A stretch of DNA of 53,735 nt, taken from contig JAEWAU010000066.1 in the NCBI GenBank assembly GCA_023391535.1, forward strand, positions 1 to 53,735. The letters run 5' to 3'. Below the pieces are notes generated by a model. That model did not search any database, had not been told where the DNA came from, and worked only from the letters and a program-made list of their open reading frames with translations. Each line of letters opens with the position of its first letter. Within the stretch, counting starts at the first letter, position 1. The position numbers and the translations under genes were made by a program. This document shows, piece after piece, positions 45,979 through 53,735 of the stretch. Source of the DNA: Bacillota bacterium (GTDB lineage: Bacteria > Bacillota > Clostridia > Oscillospirales > Ethanoligenentaceae).

Positions 45979-46069
45979 AGGGGAGGCCGGCACATTCCGC
46001 CGCTTTTGCGCGTGAATGGCCGCTTCAACCGGGACGTATGCAGCCCGCAATTCTTTTCTGAATAGAAAT

Positions 46070-46164
46070 ACGTTCCAATCAAGAAAATACGTTCCAATTC
46101 AGAAAAGACGTTCCGATTCAGAAAAGACGTTCCGATTCAGATAAGACGTTCCGAAATGAGGAAT
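46070..46164. repeat. Five 19-base tandem repeats in the ABC-F leader
   Basis: Units begin ACGTTCC at 46070, 46089, 46108, 46127 and 46146, exactly 19 bases apart. The best unit is ACGTTCCGATTCAGAAAAG. Units 2 and 3 differ at one base, unit 4 has one change and units 1 and 5 are diverged. An inverted copy of the unit's 3' half (TTCTTTTCTGAAT, 46051-46063) precedes the array. The last unit runs into the ribosome binding site. Confidence 0.9.
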
Positions 46165-46188
46165 CAACCTGAATATCCTGACTGCTGA
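46156..46188 (+). other. Possible 10-codon leader ORF overlapping the ABC-F start
   Basis: ATG 46156 opens a frame reading MRNQPEYPDC and stopping at TGA 46186-46188. It overlaps the CTG start of the ABC-F gene in another frame. It has no separate strong ribosome binding site, so its translation is uncertain. Confidence 0.25.
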
Positions 46189-48085
46189 AAAAATATCCAA
46201 AAGCTACAGTGAAAAAATTCTGTTTGACGAAGCCACGCTGGGCATTGACGAGGGGGACAAAATCTGCCTGATCGGCGTCAACGGCACGGGAAAATCCACC
46301 TTTTTAAAAATAGTGGCCGGCCTGGAATCCCCCGATACCGGCACGGTTGTCTCCGGAAACAATCTGAAAATAGAATATCTGCCTCAAAACCCCGTGTTTG
46401 ACCAAGATTTTTCCGTGCTGGAGTATCTGTTTCATGCCGATTCGCCTCTGATGAACCTGATCCGGGAATATGAGCGCGCCGTGCAGGCCACTCTGCAAAA
46501 ACCGGATGACGGCGAAGCGGCCCGAAAGCTGATCGAGCTTTCGCAGCAAATGGATGCGGGCGGCGCGTGGTCGGCCGAAAGCGAGGCAAAAAGTATTCTG
46601 ACGAAGCTGAATATCTATGATTTCAACGCATCCGTTTTAACGCTTTCGGGCGGCCAGAAAAAACGGGTTGCGATGGCGGCGGCGCTGATCCGCCCTTCCG
46701 GGTTGCTTATTCTGGATGAGCCGACAAACCAGCTCGACAACGATACGATCGACTGGCTCGAGCAGTACCTCAGGCAGCGGCGCGGCGCGCTCCTTATGGT
46801 TACCCATGACCGTTACTTTCTCGAACGCGTGGCGAACCGGATTCTGGAGCTGGATCGCGGAAGGCTTTTCAGTTACGCGGCGAACTACAGCGCGTATCTG
46901 GAACGGAAACTGGAGCGGGAAGAAAACGAGGCTTCCGCCGACGAAAAACGGAGAAATCTGCTCCGGAAGGAGCTCAAATGGATGCGCCGGGGCGCCCGGG
47001 CGCGCTCCACAAAGCAAAAAGCGCGGATCGACCGTTTCGAAAAGCTTTCGGAGGTAAAGACTTCCGCGCCCGCGGGCAGCATCGAGATCGGCGTCGCGTC
47101 CTCCCGCCTTGGAAAAAAGATCGTGGAGATCGAGCACCTGTACAAAAGTTTTGGCTCCCGGAAACTGATCAGCGATTTCAGCTACCGTCTCCCGCGCAAC
47201 GGCCGGGTGGGCATTGTAGGGCCAAACGGAAGCGGAAAAACGACGCTGCTGAATATTATTGCAGGGCGTATCCCGCCCGACAGCGGCGCCGTCCGTGTGG
47301 GCGAAACCGTTCGGATCGGGTATTTTTCGCAGGACTGCGCCGAAATGGACGACAGCCTGCGTGTTATAGAATATGTGCGCAGCATTGCCGAGTACGTGAC
47401 GACCGACGAGGGCAGCATCAGCGCGTCGCAGATGCTCGAGCGGTTCCTGTTTCCGCCGGATATGCAGTGGACGTTCCTATCGAAGCTTTCCGGCGGGGAA
47501 AAGCGGCGGTTGTATTTGCTGAGCGTTCTGATTGCGGCGCCCAACGTGCTGCTGCTCGATGAACCCACCAACGATCTGGATATCCAAACGCTTTCTATTC
47601 TTGAGGATTATCTGGATACGTTCCCCGGAGCGGTGATCGCTGTTTCGCACGACCGCTATTTTCTTGACCGCGCCGTGAATACTCTTCTGGTTTATGAAAA
47701 CGGAAGCATCCGGCAGATGGGCGGCGCCTACTCCGATAACATCGTTGCGCTTCGCGGGAGCGCGCCGCCCATAAACCCCGCGGAGGATGAAAAGGACGTT
47801 TCAAAGCGCGGCCGGAACGAACGGCAGGCGAGGAGCCGGCTCAAACTTACCTATAAAGAGCAGAAGGAGCTCGAGGGAATCGACGAACGGATCGCTTCGC
47901 TGGAAAAAGGACTTGAAGACTGCGAGAACGGGATGCAGGAAGCCGCTTCCGATTATACGGTTTTGCAGGAACTGCTTTCCACGAAGCAAACGCTTGAGCA
48001 CGAGCTGGAAAGCGCCATGGAGCGCTGGGTTTATCTCAACGAGCTGAAAGAGAAAATAGAGGCGGAAACATCGGGGCAGAAATAA
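46169..48085 (+). CDS. ABC-F family ATPase with Uup-type C-terminal coiled coil
   Basis: A 638-residue soluble protein with two ABC domains and no membrane part. ABC-F proteins bind the ribosomal E site and aid stalled or antibiotic-inhibited translation. First domain: IGVNGTGKST (about 39-48), LSGGQKKR, LLILDEPTNQLD. Second domain: VGPNGSGKTT, LSGGEKRR, VLLLDEPTNDLD. Between them is the linker with ERKLEREENEASADEKRRNLLRK. The C-terminal coiled coil (about 565-635, LTYKEQKELEGIDERIASLE) is Uup-like. The natural N-terminus MNILTAEKISKSYSEK is read from CTG 46169 just after a GAGGAA site (46158-46163). An ATG start exists only at 46313 and would delete the first Walker A, so CTG is preferred. 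Confidence 0.9.
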   Translation: MNILTAEKISKSYSEKILFDEATLGIDEGDKICLIGVNGTGKSTFLKIVAGLESPDTGTVVSGNNLKIEYLPQNPVFDQDFSVLEYLFHADSPLMNLIREYERAVQATLQKPDDGEAARKLIELSQQMDAGGAWSAESEAKSILTKLNIYDFNASVLTLSGGQKKRVAMAAALIRPSGLLILDEPTNQLDNDTIDWLEQYLRQRRGALLMVTHDRYFLERVANRILELDRGRLFSYAANYSAYLERKLEREENEASADEKRRNLLRKELKWMRRGARARSTKQKARIDRFEKLSEVKTSAPAGSIEIGVASSRLGKKIVEIEHLYKSFGSRKLISDFSYRLPRNGRVGIVGPNGSGKTTLLNIIAGRIPPDSGAVRVGETVRIGYFSQDCAEMDDSLRVIEYVRSIAEYVTTDEGSISASQMLERFLFPPDMQWTFLSKLSGGEKRRLYLLSVLIAAPNVLLLDEPTNDLDIQTLSILEDYLDTFPGAVIAVSHDRYFLDRAVNTLLVYENGSIRQMGGAYSDNIVALRGSAPPINPAEDEKDVSKRGRNERQARSRLKLTYKEQKELEGIDERIASLEKGLEDCENGMQEAASDYTVLQELLSTKQTLEHELESAMERWVYLNELKEKIEAETSGQK

Positions 48086-48144
48086 ACCGCAAGCCGGTTC
48101 GGAGAGGTGGTTTCTGCCCTGTGAACCGATGTGCCGGAGGAAGT

Positions 48145-49302
48145 ATGAACGATTTCACTTTTTTAAGTCCATCTCTTTGCAATGCGCTGCAAAAAGAACA
48201 GATTACGGTTCCAACCGAGGTGCAGGCGGCCGTCATACCGCTCGTGCTCGCAAATAAAGACCTAATCGTACAATCGCAGACCGGCACGGGGAAGACGCTG
48301 GCCTACCTGCTTCCTCTGTTTGAAAGGCTCGATCCGGCGCGCGGCGAGACGCAGGCGATCATTCTTACCCCCACCCACGAACTGGCCATCCAGATTCAGC
48401 GCCAGATCGAACGGCTCGCGGCCAACGCGGGCAGCGCCCTCCATTCGCTGCCGATCATCGGGAACGTCAATATCCTCCGGCAGATCGAGCAGCTCAAAAC
48501 AAAGCCGCAGATCATCGTCGGCTCGCCCGGGCGCATTCTGGAGCTGATCCGTAAAAAGAAAATTTCCGCGCATACGGTGAAAACCGTCGTGGTGGACGAA
48601 GCCGACAAACTGATCGATAAAAGCAATATCGAAAGCGTCCGCGCAGTGATCGGCACGACTTTGCGCGACAGGCAGATGCTGCTTTTCTCCGCTTCCATTC
48701 CGCAGGGCACGATGGAAGCCGCAAAGCTTCTGATGAAGCAGCCGGAGCTGATTCGGCTCGGGGGCCAAAGCTCCATTCCCGCTTCGATCGAGCATACCTA
48801 CTTTTTTGCGGAAGAGCGGGATAAAATCGAAGAGCTTGCTAAGCTTGCCAAAATCATTCGGCCCCAAAAGGCGATGATTTTCATCAACAAGGAGTACGAC
48901 GTCGATGTGGCGCTGGAAAAACTGAAATTTCATGGGCTTTCCGTTGGCAGCATTTACGGCGAAAACCGAAAACTGGAGAGAAAAGCCGCTATGGAGGCTT
49001 TCCGGTCAGGCCGTTATCAATTTCTGATCGCGTCCGATATCGCTGCGCGAGGGCTTCAAATAGACGGAATTACATGCGTGTTTCACGTCACGATGCCCGA
49101 AGACCCCTTCGATTATCTGCACCGCGCCGGCCGAACTGGCCGGAACGGCACGCAGGGTCACTCGGTTTCCATTATTACGCCAAGGGAGCAAGCATTAATA
49201 CGGCTCTATGCGAAAAAGTTCAACATCCCGTTTCACGCAAAAAGGATGTTCAAGGGCGAAATCGTGGATATGGCACAAAACGGAGCGGGAAGAACGAAAT
49301 AA
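48145..49302 (+). CDS. DEAD-box ATP-dependent RNA helicase
   Basis: A 385-residue helicase core. The Q motif is around VPTEVQAAVIP, motif I is SQTGTGKT (about 44), PTHELAIQ is motif Ia, and motif II is VDEAD (about 152). Motif III is SAS, seen in FSASIP. The second RecA domain has motif V IASDIAARGLQ and motif VI HRAGRTGR. There is little C-terminal extension, as in CshB-like helicases used in cold adaptation and ribosome assembly. ATG 48145 has GGAGG just upstream. It follows the ABC-F gene by 59 bases and may be co-transcribed, linking two ribosome-related ATPases. Confidence 0.92.
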   Translation: MNDFTFLSPSLCNALQKEQITVPTEVQAAVIPLVLANKDLIVQSQTGTGKTLAYLLPLFERLDPARGETQAIILTPTHELAIQIQRQIERLAANAGSALHSLPIIGNVNILRQIEQLKTKPQIIVGSPGRILELIRKKKISAHTVKTVVVDEADKLIDKSNIESVRAVIGTTLRDRQMLLFSASIPQGTMEAAKLLMKQPELIRLGGQSSIPASIEHTYFFAEERDKIEELAKLAKIIRPQKAMIFINKEYDVDVALEKLKFHGLSVGSIYGENRKLERKAAMEAFRSGRYQFLIASDIAARGLQIDGITCVFHVTMPEDPFDYLHRAGRTGRNGTQGHSVSIITPREQALIRLYAKKFNIPFHAKRMFKGEIVDMAQNGAGRTK

Positions 49303-49482
49303 GGAGAAGCGTTTCCAAATCCATCGATTTTTTCTGAAAATCCCGTAAAAATCCGGTATCGAAGGGGAACCGAAGTGCAAATGGCGAGCGGTGTTAAGCC
49401 CGAACCCGCCTCGGTCGCCCGAATTGGCCGACCGGGCAAGCCGCCCGTGCGTTGAGCACGGTTAGGGGAGCCGGCGGAAGGC

Positions 49483-49511
49483 TTGCAATCGCGGGCCTTC
49501 TACCGTATAAT
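49483..49511 (+). promoter_or_regulatory. Promoter of the RodA gene
   Basis: TTGCAA (49483-49488), 17 bases, TATAAT (49506-49511). Near consensus. The stretch 49303-49482 shows hairpins but no gene. Confidence 0.75.
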
Positions 49512-49633
49512 AAAAGCAATGTCTTTTGCATCGGGCCGCGCGCCGCAGTGGGCTTTCCGCCGGCGCGGCTTGCCGTGATATGCAGCCGGCTGCGGCGCGC
49601 TGCTATGGCCGCTTCCCGGGAACGGAGGATTCT

Positions 49634-50791
49634 GTGAACAAAGTAATAGGTGCGGTGTCCCGCTATCTGCGCCAGACGGATCGGACACTGCTCCTTTTTT
49701 CGTTGCTTGCGTCGGCTTACGGCATGGTGCTCGTTTACAGCGCCACGCTTTCGGCGAAAAGCGGCAGCTTTTTGATGCGCACCGTGCTGGTGCAGGGCGC
49801 GGCGGTTCTGATCGGCCTTGTCGCCATGATCGTTCTTTCCAAAATCGATTATCATACCATGGGAAACGTTTGGAAGTTCGTTGCTGCAGCCGGTGTGCTG
49901 CTGCTTACAGCCACACTGGTGCTCGGCAAAAGCACGAATACCGGTTCGCTCGATCAGTCGTGGATTACATTCGGAAGTATGAGCCTGCAGCCGGCGGAAA
50001 TCGTCAAGGTGATGTTTATCCTCACCTTTGCGAAACAGTACGACATGGTGAAGGACAATCTTTCCCCGCTCAACGTAGCGCTTTTATGCCTGCATGCCGC
50101 GGTGCCCATCGGGCTGATTCTGATTACGCAGGATATGGGCATGGTGCTCGTCTATACGCTGCTGTTTTTGGGGATGCTGTTCGCCTCGGGCGTCAAGCTG
50201 CGGTATTTCGCGGGCGGCGGCATCGCGCTTCTGCTCGCCACGCCGCTGATCTGGGAAAAGCTTTTCAAGGCGGGCGGCACGCAGCGCAACCGCATCATGG
50301 CGCTGCTCGACCCCACCAATCCGCTGTATTCCAAGGATACTTACCAGCAAAAACAGGCCGTCTCGGCCATCGGCTCGGGCGAGATCTGGGGCTACGGACT
50401 TTTCAAAGGGCCGAAAACGCAGTCCTACTACGCGCTGCCGGAAAAGCGCAACGACATGATCTTCGCCGTAACGGGAGAGGAACTGGGGCTGATCGGCTGC
50501 CTGGCGGTTTTTCTGATCTTCGTCGTCCTGCTCGCACGCTTCCTGATTGTGGCGGCGCACGCAAAGGACGGTTTCGGCTCCATGATCTGCGTGGGCGTAT
50601 TCTGCTCGTTCGCCGTTCAGGTGGGTATCAATATCGGCGTCGTGCTGCAGCTTCTGCCCGTTATCGGCATCACGCTCCCGTTTTTCAGCCAGGGCGGAAC
50701 CTCCACGGTTTCCGCGTTTCTGGCGCTGGGGCTTGTGCTTTCGGTTCATATGCACCGCAAGGAATTGATGTTCGCGGACCAGGACGGATAG
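49634..50791 (+). CDS. rodA: RodA/FtsW-type peptidoglycan polymerase (SEDS family)
   Basis: A 385-residue membrane protein with about ten membrane segments. SEDS proteins polymerise lipid II into glycan strands with a partner penicillin-binding protein. Family features include QPAEIVKVMFILTFAKQ, the large loop after LLDPTNPLYSKDTYQQKQAV, IGSGEIWGYGLFKGP, and the end GITLPFFSQGGTSTVSAFLALGL. The catalytic aspartate region is expected in the loop with ITQDMGMVLVY. The start is GTG 49634 with GGAGG five bases upstream. The N-terminal codons from 49526 are excluded. RodA is favoured over FtsW by length and lack of extra tail; the call is family-level. Confidence 0.88.
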   Translation: MNKVIGAVSRYLRQTDRTLLLFSLLASAYGMVLVYSATLSAKSGSFLMRTVLVQGAAVLIGLVAMIVLSKIDYHTMGNVWKFVAAAGVLLLTATLVLGKSTNTGSLDQSWITFGSMSLQPAEIVKVMFILTFAKQYDMVKDNLSPLNVALLCLHAAVPIGLILITQDMGMVLVYTLLFLGMLFASGVKLRYFAGGGIALLLATPLIWEKLFKAGGTQRNRIMALLDPTNPLYSKDTYQQKQAVSAIGSGEIWGYGLFKGPKTQSYYALPEKRNDMIFAVTGEELGLIGCLAVFLIFVVLLARFLIVAAHAKDGFGSMICVGVFCSFAVQVGINIGVVLQLLPVIGITLPFFSQGGTSTVSAFLALGLVLSVHMHRKELMFADQDG

Positions 50792-50853
50792 AAGCCGGCG
50801 CGGGGAGCCGCGCGTGAACTCCGCAGGAAACAAGAAAGGGACGGATTTGCACG

Positions 50854-52386
50854 ATGGAACACCAATTTGTACTGATTCTGGATTTCGGGGGGCAATATAA
50901 TCAGCTCATCGCGCGCAGGGTGCGTGAATGCGGCGTCTATTGCGAGGTAAAGCCCTACTCGCTGCCGATTGGACAGATCAAGGCGCTGCACCCGCGCGGC
51001 ATTATCTTTACGGGCGGGCCGAACAGCGTGTACGACGCCGGTTCCCCCAAATGCAGCGCGGAGCTGTTTGCGCTCGGCGTGCCGGTTCTCGGCATCTGCT
51101 ACGGCAACCAGCTCATGGCAAAGCTTCTGGGCGGCGAAGTGCAGCCCGCTCCGGCGCGCGAATACGGGCGCACCGAAACGAAATTCGACACCACCTCGCC
51201 GCTGTTTTGCGGCCTGCCCGAAAGCGCCGTTACCTGGATGAGCCACACCGATTCCATCGTGCGTCTTCCCGAGGGCTTTTCCGTTGCCGCGCATTCCGCA
51301 CACTGCCCGGTGGCGGCCATGCAGAACCCGGAAAAACGCTTGTACGGTGTGCAGTTCCATCCGGAAGTGAACCACACCCAGAACGGCCAGGAGATTTTGC
51401 GGCATTTCCTGTTCGATATCTGCGGCTGCACGGGCGACTGGTCCATGGAAAGCTATGCGAAAACCGCCGTGGAATCGCTGCGCGCAACGATCGGGGACGG
51501 CCGGGTGTTGCTCGCGCTTTCGGGCGGCGTGGATTCCTCGGTGACGGCGGCGCTGCTTTCCCGCGCGGTGGGCGATCGGCTGACCTGCATCTTCGTGGAT
51601 CACGGCCTGATGCGCAAAAACGAGGGCGATGAAGTGGAAAGCGCTTTCAAGGGGCGCGGAATGCATTTTGTGCGCGTGGACGCCGGCGAACGCTTCCTTT
51701 CCAAGCTGCGCGGCGTCTCGGAACCCGAACGCAAACGCAAAATCATCGGAGAAGAGTTCATCCGCGTGTTCGAGGAGGAATCCGCCAAGATCGGCGAGGT
51801 GGATTTCCTGGCGCAGGGGACGATTTACCCCGACGTGATCGAATCGGGCGCGGGGGACGCCGCCACCATAAAAAGCCACCATAACGTGGGCGGGCTTCCG
51901 GATAAGGTGCGTTTCAAAAAAATCGTGGAGCCGCTGCGGCTGCTGTTCAAGGACGAGGTCCGGAAGCTCGGCACAGAGCTCGGCTTGCCCGATACCTTGG
52001 TCTGGCGTCAGCCGTTTCCGGGGCCGGGCCTTGCCATCCGCGTGCTGGGGGAGATCACGCCCGATAAGCTCGCCATTCTGCGCGAGGCCGACGCCATCTT
52101 CCGCGAGGAAGTGATCGCCGCAGGGCTTTCCGCCAGCGTCAACCAGTATTTTGCCGTGCTCACCAACCTGCGTTCGGTGGGCGTGATGGGCGACGGCCGC
52201 ACCTACGATTTCACCGTTGCGCTGCGCGGCGTTTCCACCACCGATTTCATGACTGCCGATTGGGCCCGCATTCCCTACGAGGTGCTGGCCAAAGCCTCCG
52301 ACCGCATCGTCAACGAGGTGCCGCACGTCAACCGCGTGGTTTACGACATCACGAGCAAGCCCCCGGCGACGATTGAGTGGGAATGA
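50854..52386 (+). CDS. guaA: GMP synthase (glutamine-hydrolysing)
   Basis: A 510-residue enzyme that converts XMP to GMP with glutamine and ATP. The class I glutaminase domain (1-195) has the catalytic cysteine in LGICYGNQ (C82) and the His-Glu pair in GVQFHPEVNHT. The ATP pyrophosphatase domain (about 200-390) has the P-loop LALSGGVDSS. The C-terminal dimer domain ends RVVYDITSKPPATIEWE, as in full-length proteins. GAAAGGGACGG precedes the ATG. The gene is complete although its 3' end is a known insertion site for mobile islands. Confidence 0.97.
   Translation: MEHQFVLILDFGGQYNQLIARRVRECGVYCEVKPYSLPIGQIKALHPRGIIFTGGPNSVYDAGSPKCSAELFALGVPVLGICYGNQLMAKLLGGEVQPAPAREYGRTETKFDTTSPLFCGLPESAVTWMSHTDSIVRLPEGFSVAAHSAHCPVAAMQNPEKRLYGVQFHPEVNHTQNGQEILRHFLFDICGCTGDWSMESYAKTAVESLRATIGDGRVLLALSGGVDSSVTAALLSRAVGDRLTCIFVDHGLMRKNEGDEVESAFKGRGMHFVRVDAGERFLSKLRGVSEPERKRKIIGEEFIRVFEEESAKIGEVDFLAQGTIYPDVIESGAGDAATIKSHHNVGGLPDKVRFKKIVEPLRLLFKDEVRKLGTELGLPDTLVWRQPFPGPGLAIRVLGEITPDKLAILREADAIFREEVIAAGLSASVNQYFAVLTNLRSVGVMGDGRTYDFTVALRGVSTTDFMTADWARIPYEVLAKASDRIVNEVPHVNRVVYDITSKPPATIEWE
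52367..52386. other. guaA 3' end, candidate att site of a genomic island
   Basis: The last guaA codons (GATTGAGTGGGAATGA) include GAGTGGGAATGA, resembling the site used by guaA-specific integrases. Downstream DNA is less GC-rich and carries an accessory gene and an insertion sequence. No second copy of the site lies in the window. Confidence 0.35.
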
Positions 52387-52478
52387 TTTGAGAAAGCCAA
52401 CAATACCAGTAATGATGTGGTTTTCCGGGTTCCACCAAGCATACGTGGCAACGTTTTGGCAACATTGATACCGTTATT

Positions 52479-52530
52479 CACATGAAAAGAGCCGGCTGAT
52501 TTTGAGTGATCAGCCGGCTCTTTTCATGTG
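52479..52530. terminator. Bidirectional terminator after guaA
   Basis: A perfect 22-base stem (52479-52500 with 52509-52530, including AGCCGGCTGAT) with A4 and T4 within its arms. It lies between guaA and the convergent lipoprotein gene. Confidence 0.8.
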
Positions 52531-52543
52531 CCCTTTTGGCATG

Positions 52544-53149
52544 TCAGCCGTTTTCTTCCCGGCCCACAGTTACGCTTTTATCGGTGTTTAACAGTTCTAC
52601 AGTCAGGTTATGCAACCCCTCGAGTGAAGGATCTTCGGCATCTGTAATTTGCCAATCATAATGCACCCCATAAAAACGATCACATATTCTATCATAATCT
52701 CCGTTTGGCACAACAACAACCTCGATATAGGTGATTTCCGGAACGACGTTCCATTTTACCCGTTTTCCTTTTTCTATATCTTCTCCGCCGCTGGCAGTTG
52801 TATCAATTTCGGATTTTACATATGTATCGCATTTGAAAAAAGAAAATAATTCATCTACTTGCGTATGAAAATGGCCGCTATCACGCACTTGCTTACAAAA
52901 TAAGGAAGATAATTTGTTCTTGTCTTTTTCGGTTAAGCATTGTATGATTTCTTGAGACATCGTCTTGACTTTTTGCCCTTCGGCAGTTGTTAAACCTGTA
53001 AGTTGCAAGCCACGAATATTGGAACATGAGCAGAAAAACAGCATGGAAACCGCAAGGAGCATTGCCATCACGATTTTTTTCAAAATATTCGCATGCCTAC
53101 CCATCTTAAAATACAATTGTCCGGCATCTTCAATCATCGTCTTGCCCAT
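52544..53149 (-). CDS. Putative lipoprotein, DUF5104-like
   Basis: A protein of up to 201 residues. A signal peptide (KKIVMAMLLAVSMLFFCSC) ends in a lipobox-like FCSC, so the mature protein is probably lipid-anchored outside the membrane. The domain after it (about 50-190) has EIIQCLTEKDKNKLSSLFC, a helix typical of DUF5104 lipoproteins, and ends with strands containing DYDRICDRFYGVHYDW. The function is unknown. The start may be ATG 53149 (AAGGCGG upstream) or an internal ATG that shortens the N-terminus to MGRHANILKK. Lower GC content and different codon use from neighbours suggest acquisition. Confidence 0.7.
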   Translation of the reverse strand: MGKTMIEDAGQLYFKMGRHANILKKIVMAMLLAVSMLFFCSCSNIRGLQLTGLTTAEGQKVKTMSQEIIQCLTEKDKNKLSSLFCKQVRDSGHFHTQVDELFSFFKCDTYVKSEIDTTASGGEDIEKGKRVKWNVVPEITYIEVVVVPNGDYDRICDRFYGVHYDWQITDAEDPSLEGLHNLTVELLNTDKSVTVGREENG

Positions 53150-53168
53150 TTACCGCCTTGTCTCAACC

Positions 53169-53197
53169 AGTATAGCATTCGAAAAACGGGGGAGCAA
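53169..53197 (-). promoter_or_regulatory. Promoter of the lipoprotein gene
   Basis: On the minus strand TTGCTC (53197-53192), 17 bases, TATACT (53174-53169). It lies about 20 bases before the start codon. Confidence 0.55.
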
Positions 53198-53294
53198 GCG
53201 GAATTTGCTTCCCTTTGGAATACCCGTGCTTAAAATGCGAGCCGTCCTCAGCGTGTAAACGTCCGAAAATTCGCACCGCACAGTCAAAGCGAAA

Positions 53295-53735
53295 GGGGCT
53301 GTTGCAAAACGAAAGTTTTGTGGCAGCCCCATTCTCCTGTTGAAAAGTGGCCTGAAAAGACAGTTTTGTTGAAAACTTGCGACGTGCAATAATTTTTGGA
53401 CATGGCAAGGCTGAGACCACACTCCCCGATGCCGTTTCTCAGCTTTTGCTTTTCTGTTTGCCGAAAACTATTCTTTTTGGATGCAAAACAAATGTGTTTG
53501 CAGCCGTCCCGCGTTGCATTTCGCCCATAGCTTGTTCAGATTGTATCCCAGGCACAGAAGGTATAGCTCTGTGGAAATGTTCGTCCGGCCCCGCGTAAGA
53601 AAGCGCTTGAATTTGCGGTCGCTTTTCAGTACGCCGAAAGCTCCCTCCACTTGAATGGAGCGGTTGACCCGTAGCAGTACCCCGCGTTCACCCGTGATGT
53701 TTTGCTTTGACCGATCGCCGAGCCGCAGCAAATCC
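53295..53735. mobile_element. End of an IS1182-like insertion sequence, entering from the right
   Basis: The element begins at GGGGCTGTTGCAAAAC (53295-53310), a terminal repeat of the type seen in IS1182/IS5-group elements. It forms a hairpin with 53315-53330 (13 of 16 matches). The transposase gene follows on the minus strand and runs off the window. The other end and any target duplication are not visible. Confidence 0.75.
53468..53735 (-). CDS. IS1182-family transposase, C-terminal part
   Basis: The last 88 or so residues of a DDE transposase, with the gene continuing beyond the right edge. The stretch EGAFGVLKSDRKFKRFLTRG contains the final catalytic glutamate region and the basic helix of the IS1182 family, and TNISTELYLLCLGYNLNKL is a conserved end. 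The stop lies at 53468, followed by the IS end at 53295. Whether the complete gene is intact cannot be judged here. Confidence 0.85.
   Translation of the reverse strand, partial: DLLRLGDRSKQNITGERGVLLRVNRSIQVEGAFGVLKSDRKFKRFLTRGRTNISTELYLLCLGYNLNKLWAKCNAGRLQTHLFCIQKE

Noticed and set aside
45687..46097. A 136-codon minus-strand frame ahead of the ABC-F gene
   Set aside because: It crosses the promoter, has no start signal and looks non-coding.
46016..46144. A 42-codon ORF across the 19-base repeats
   Set aside because: It has no convincing ribosome binding site and its sequence is dictated by the repeats. It is mentioned as a possibility in the ABC-F leader finding but not called as a gene.
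46070..46164. CRISPR array
   Set aside because: The units are contiguous with no spacers, and no cas genes are nearby.
46313..48085. ABC-F gene starting at ATG 46313
   Set aside because: This start removes the first Walker A and lacks a ribosome binding site; the conserved N-terminus lies upstream from CTG 46169.
52420..52440. tRNA 3' end after guaA (GGTTCCACCA)
   Set aside because: No acceptor, D or anticodon arms fit upstream; it is a short chance resemblance.

Overview
This window looks like a chromosomal segment of a GC-rich, low-G+C-phylum (Bacillota) anaerobe, most likely a gut-type member of the class Clostridia (Oscillospirales/Ruminococcaceae-like). The evidence is the cmk-plsC-ispH/rpsA operon with an in-frame IspH-ribosomal protein S1 fusion, hrcA-grpE-dnaK-dnaJ behind a CIRCE operator, a glmS ribozyme, a fluoride riboswitch, SigA-type promoters, strong AGGAGG-like ribosome binding sites and frequent TTG starts. 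No taxonomic search was run, so this is inference from gene content.

Layout. (1) 1-2650 is mobile DNA: the end of an HK97-type major capsid gene, a small TnpW-like protein and a large serine recombinase whose promoter, ribosome binding site and start codon lie inside an inverted repeat. (2) 2700-15630 is core metabolism: galT, glmS with its self-cleaving ribozyme leader, a HAD phosphatase, a membrane pyrophosphatase (hppA), an RpiR regulator overlapping a flavoprotein, then cmk-plsC-ispH/rpsA. (3) 15700-23680: a ketopantoate reductase, 3-methyladenine glycosylase, a PHP phosphoesterase and the HrcA heat-shock operon. (4) 23700-30970: a fluoride-riboswitch operon (crcB plus a DUF190 PII-like gene), a cyclophilin, an iron-sulfur aldo/keto reductase, a divergent MFS pump/MerR regulator pair with a textbook 19-bp-spacer promoter, and a short-chain dehydrogenase. 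(5) 30975-36711: a Bce-type antimicrobial-peptide sensing and detoxification module (BceRS and BceAB) beside the decayed remains of a VanS-like kinase and a D-Ala-D-Ala carboxypeptidase. (6) 36712-45660: glycan use, with two AraC regulators, a GH2 beta-galactosidase and a GH38 alpha-mannosidase, with probable operators. (7) 45950-52530: an ABC-F ATPase that appears to start at CTG behind an unusual leader of five 19-bp repeats, a DEAD-box helicase, a RodA/FtsW protein and guaA. (8) 52387 to the end: lower-GC DNA downstream of guaA carrying a lipoprotein gene and the end of an insertion sequence, likely an island at the guaA 3' end.

Most convergent gene pairs are separated by a strong hairpin, several clearly bidirectional. 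The best candidates for something under-described are the leader of the ABC-F gene, the 99-bp palindrome at the 5' end of the mannosidase transcript, the recombinase inverted repeat, and the coupling of a DUF190 protein to fluoride sensing.
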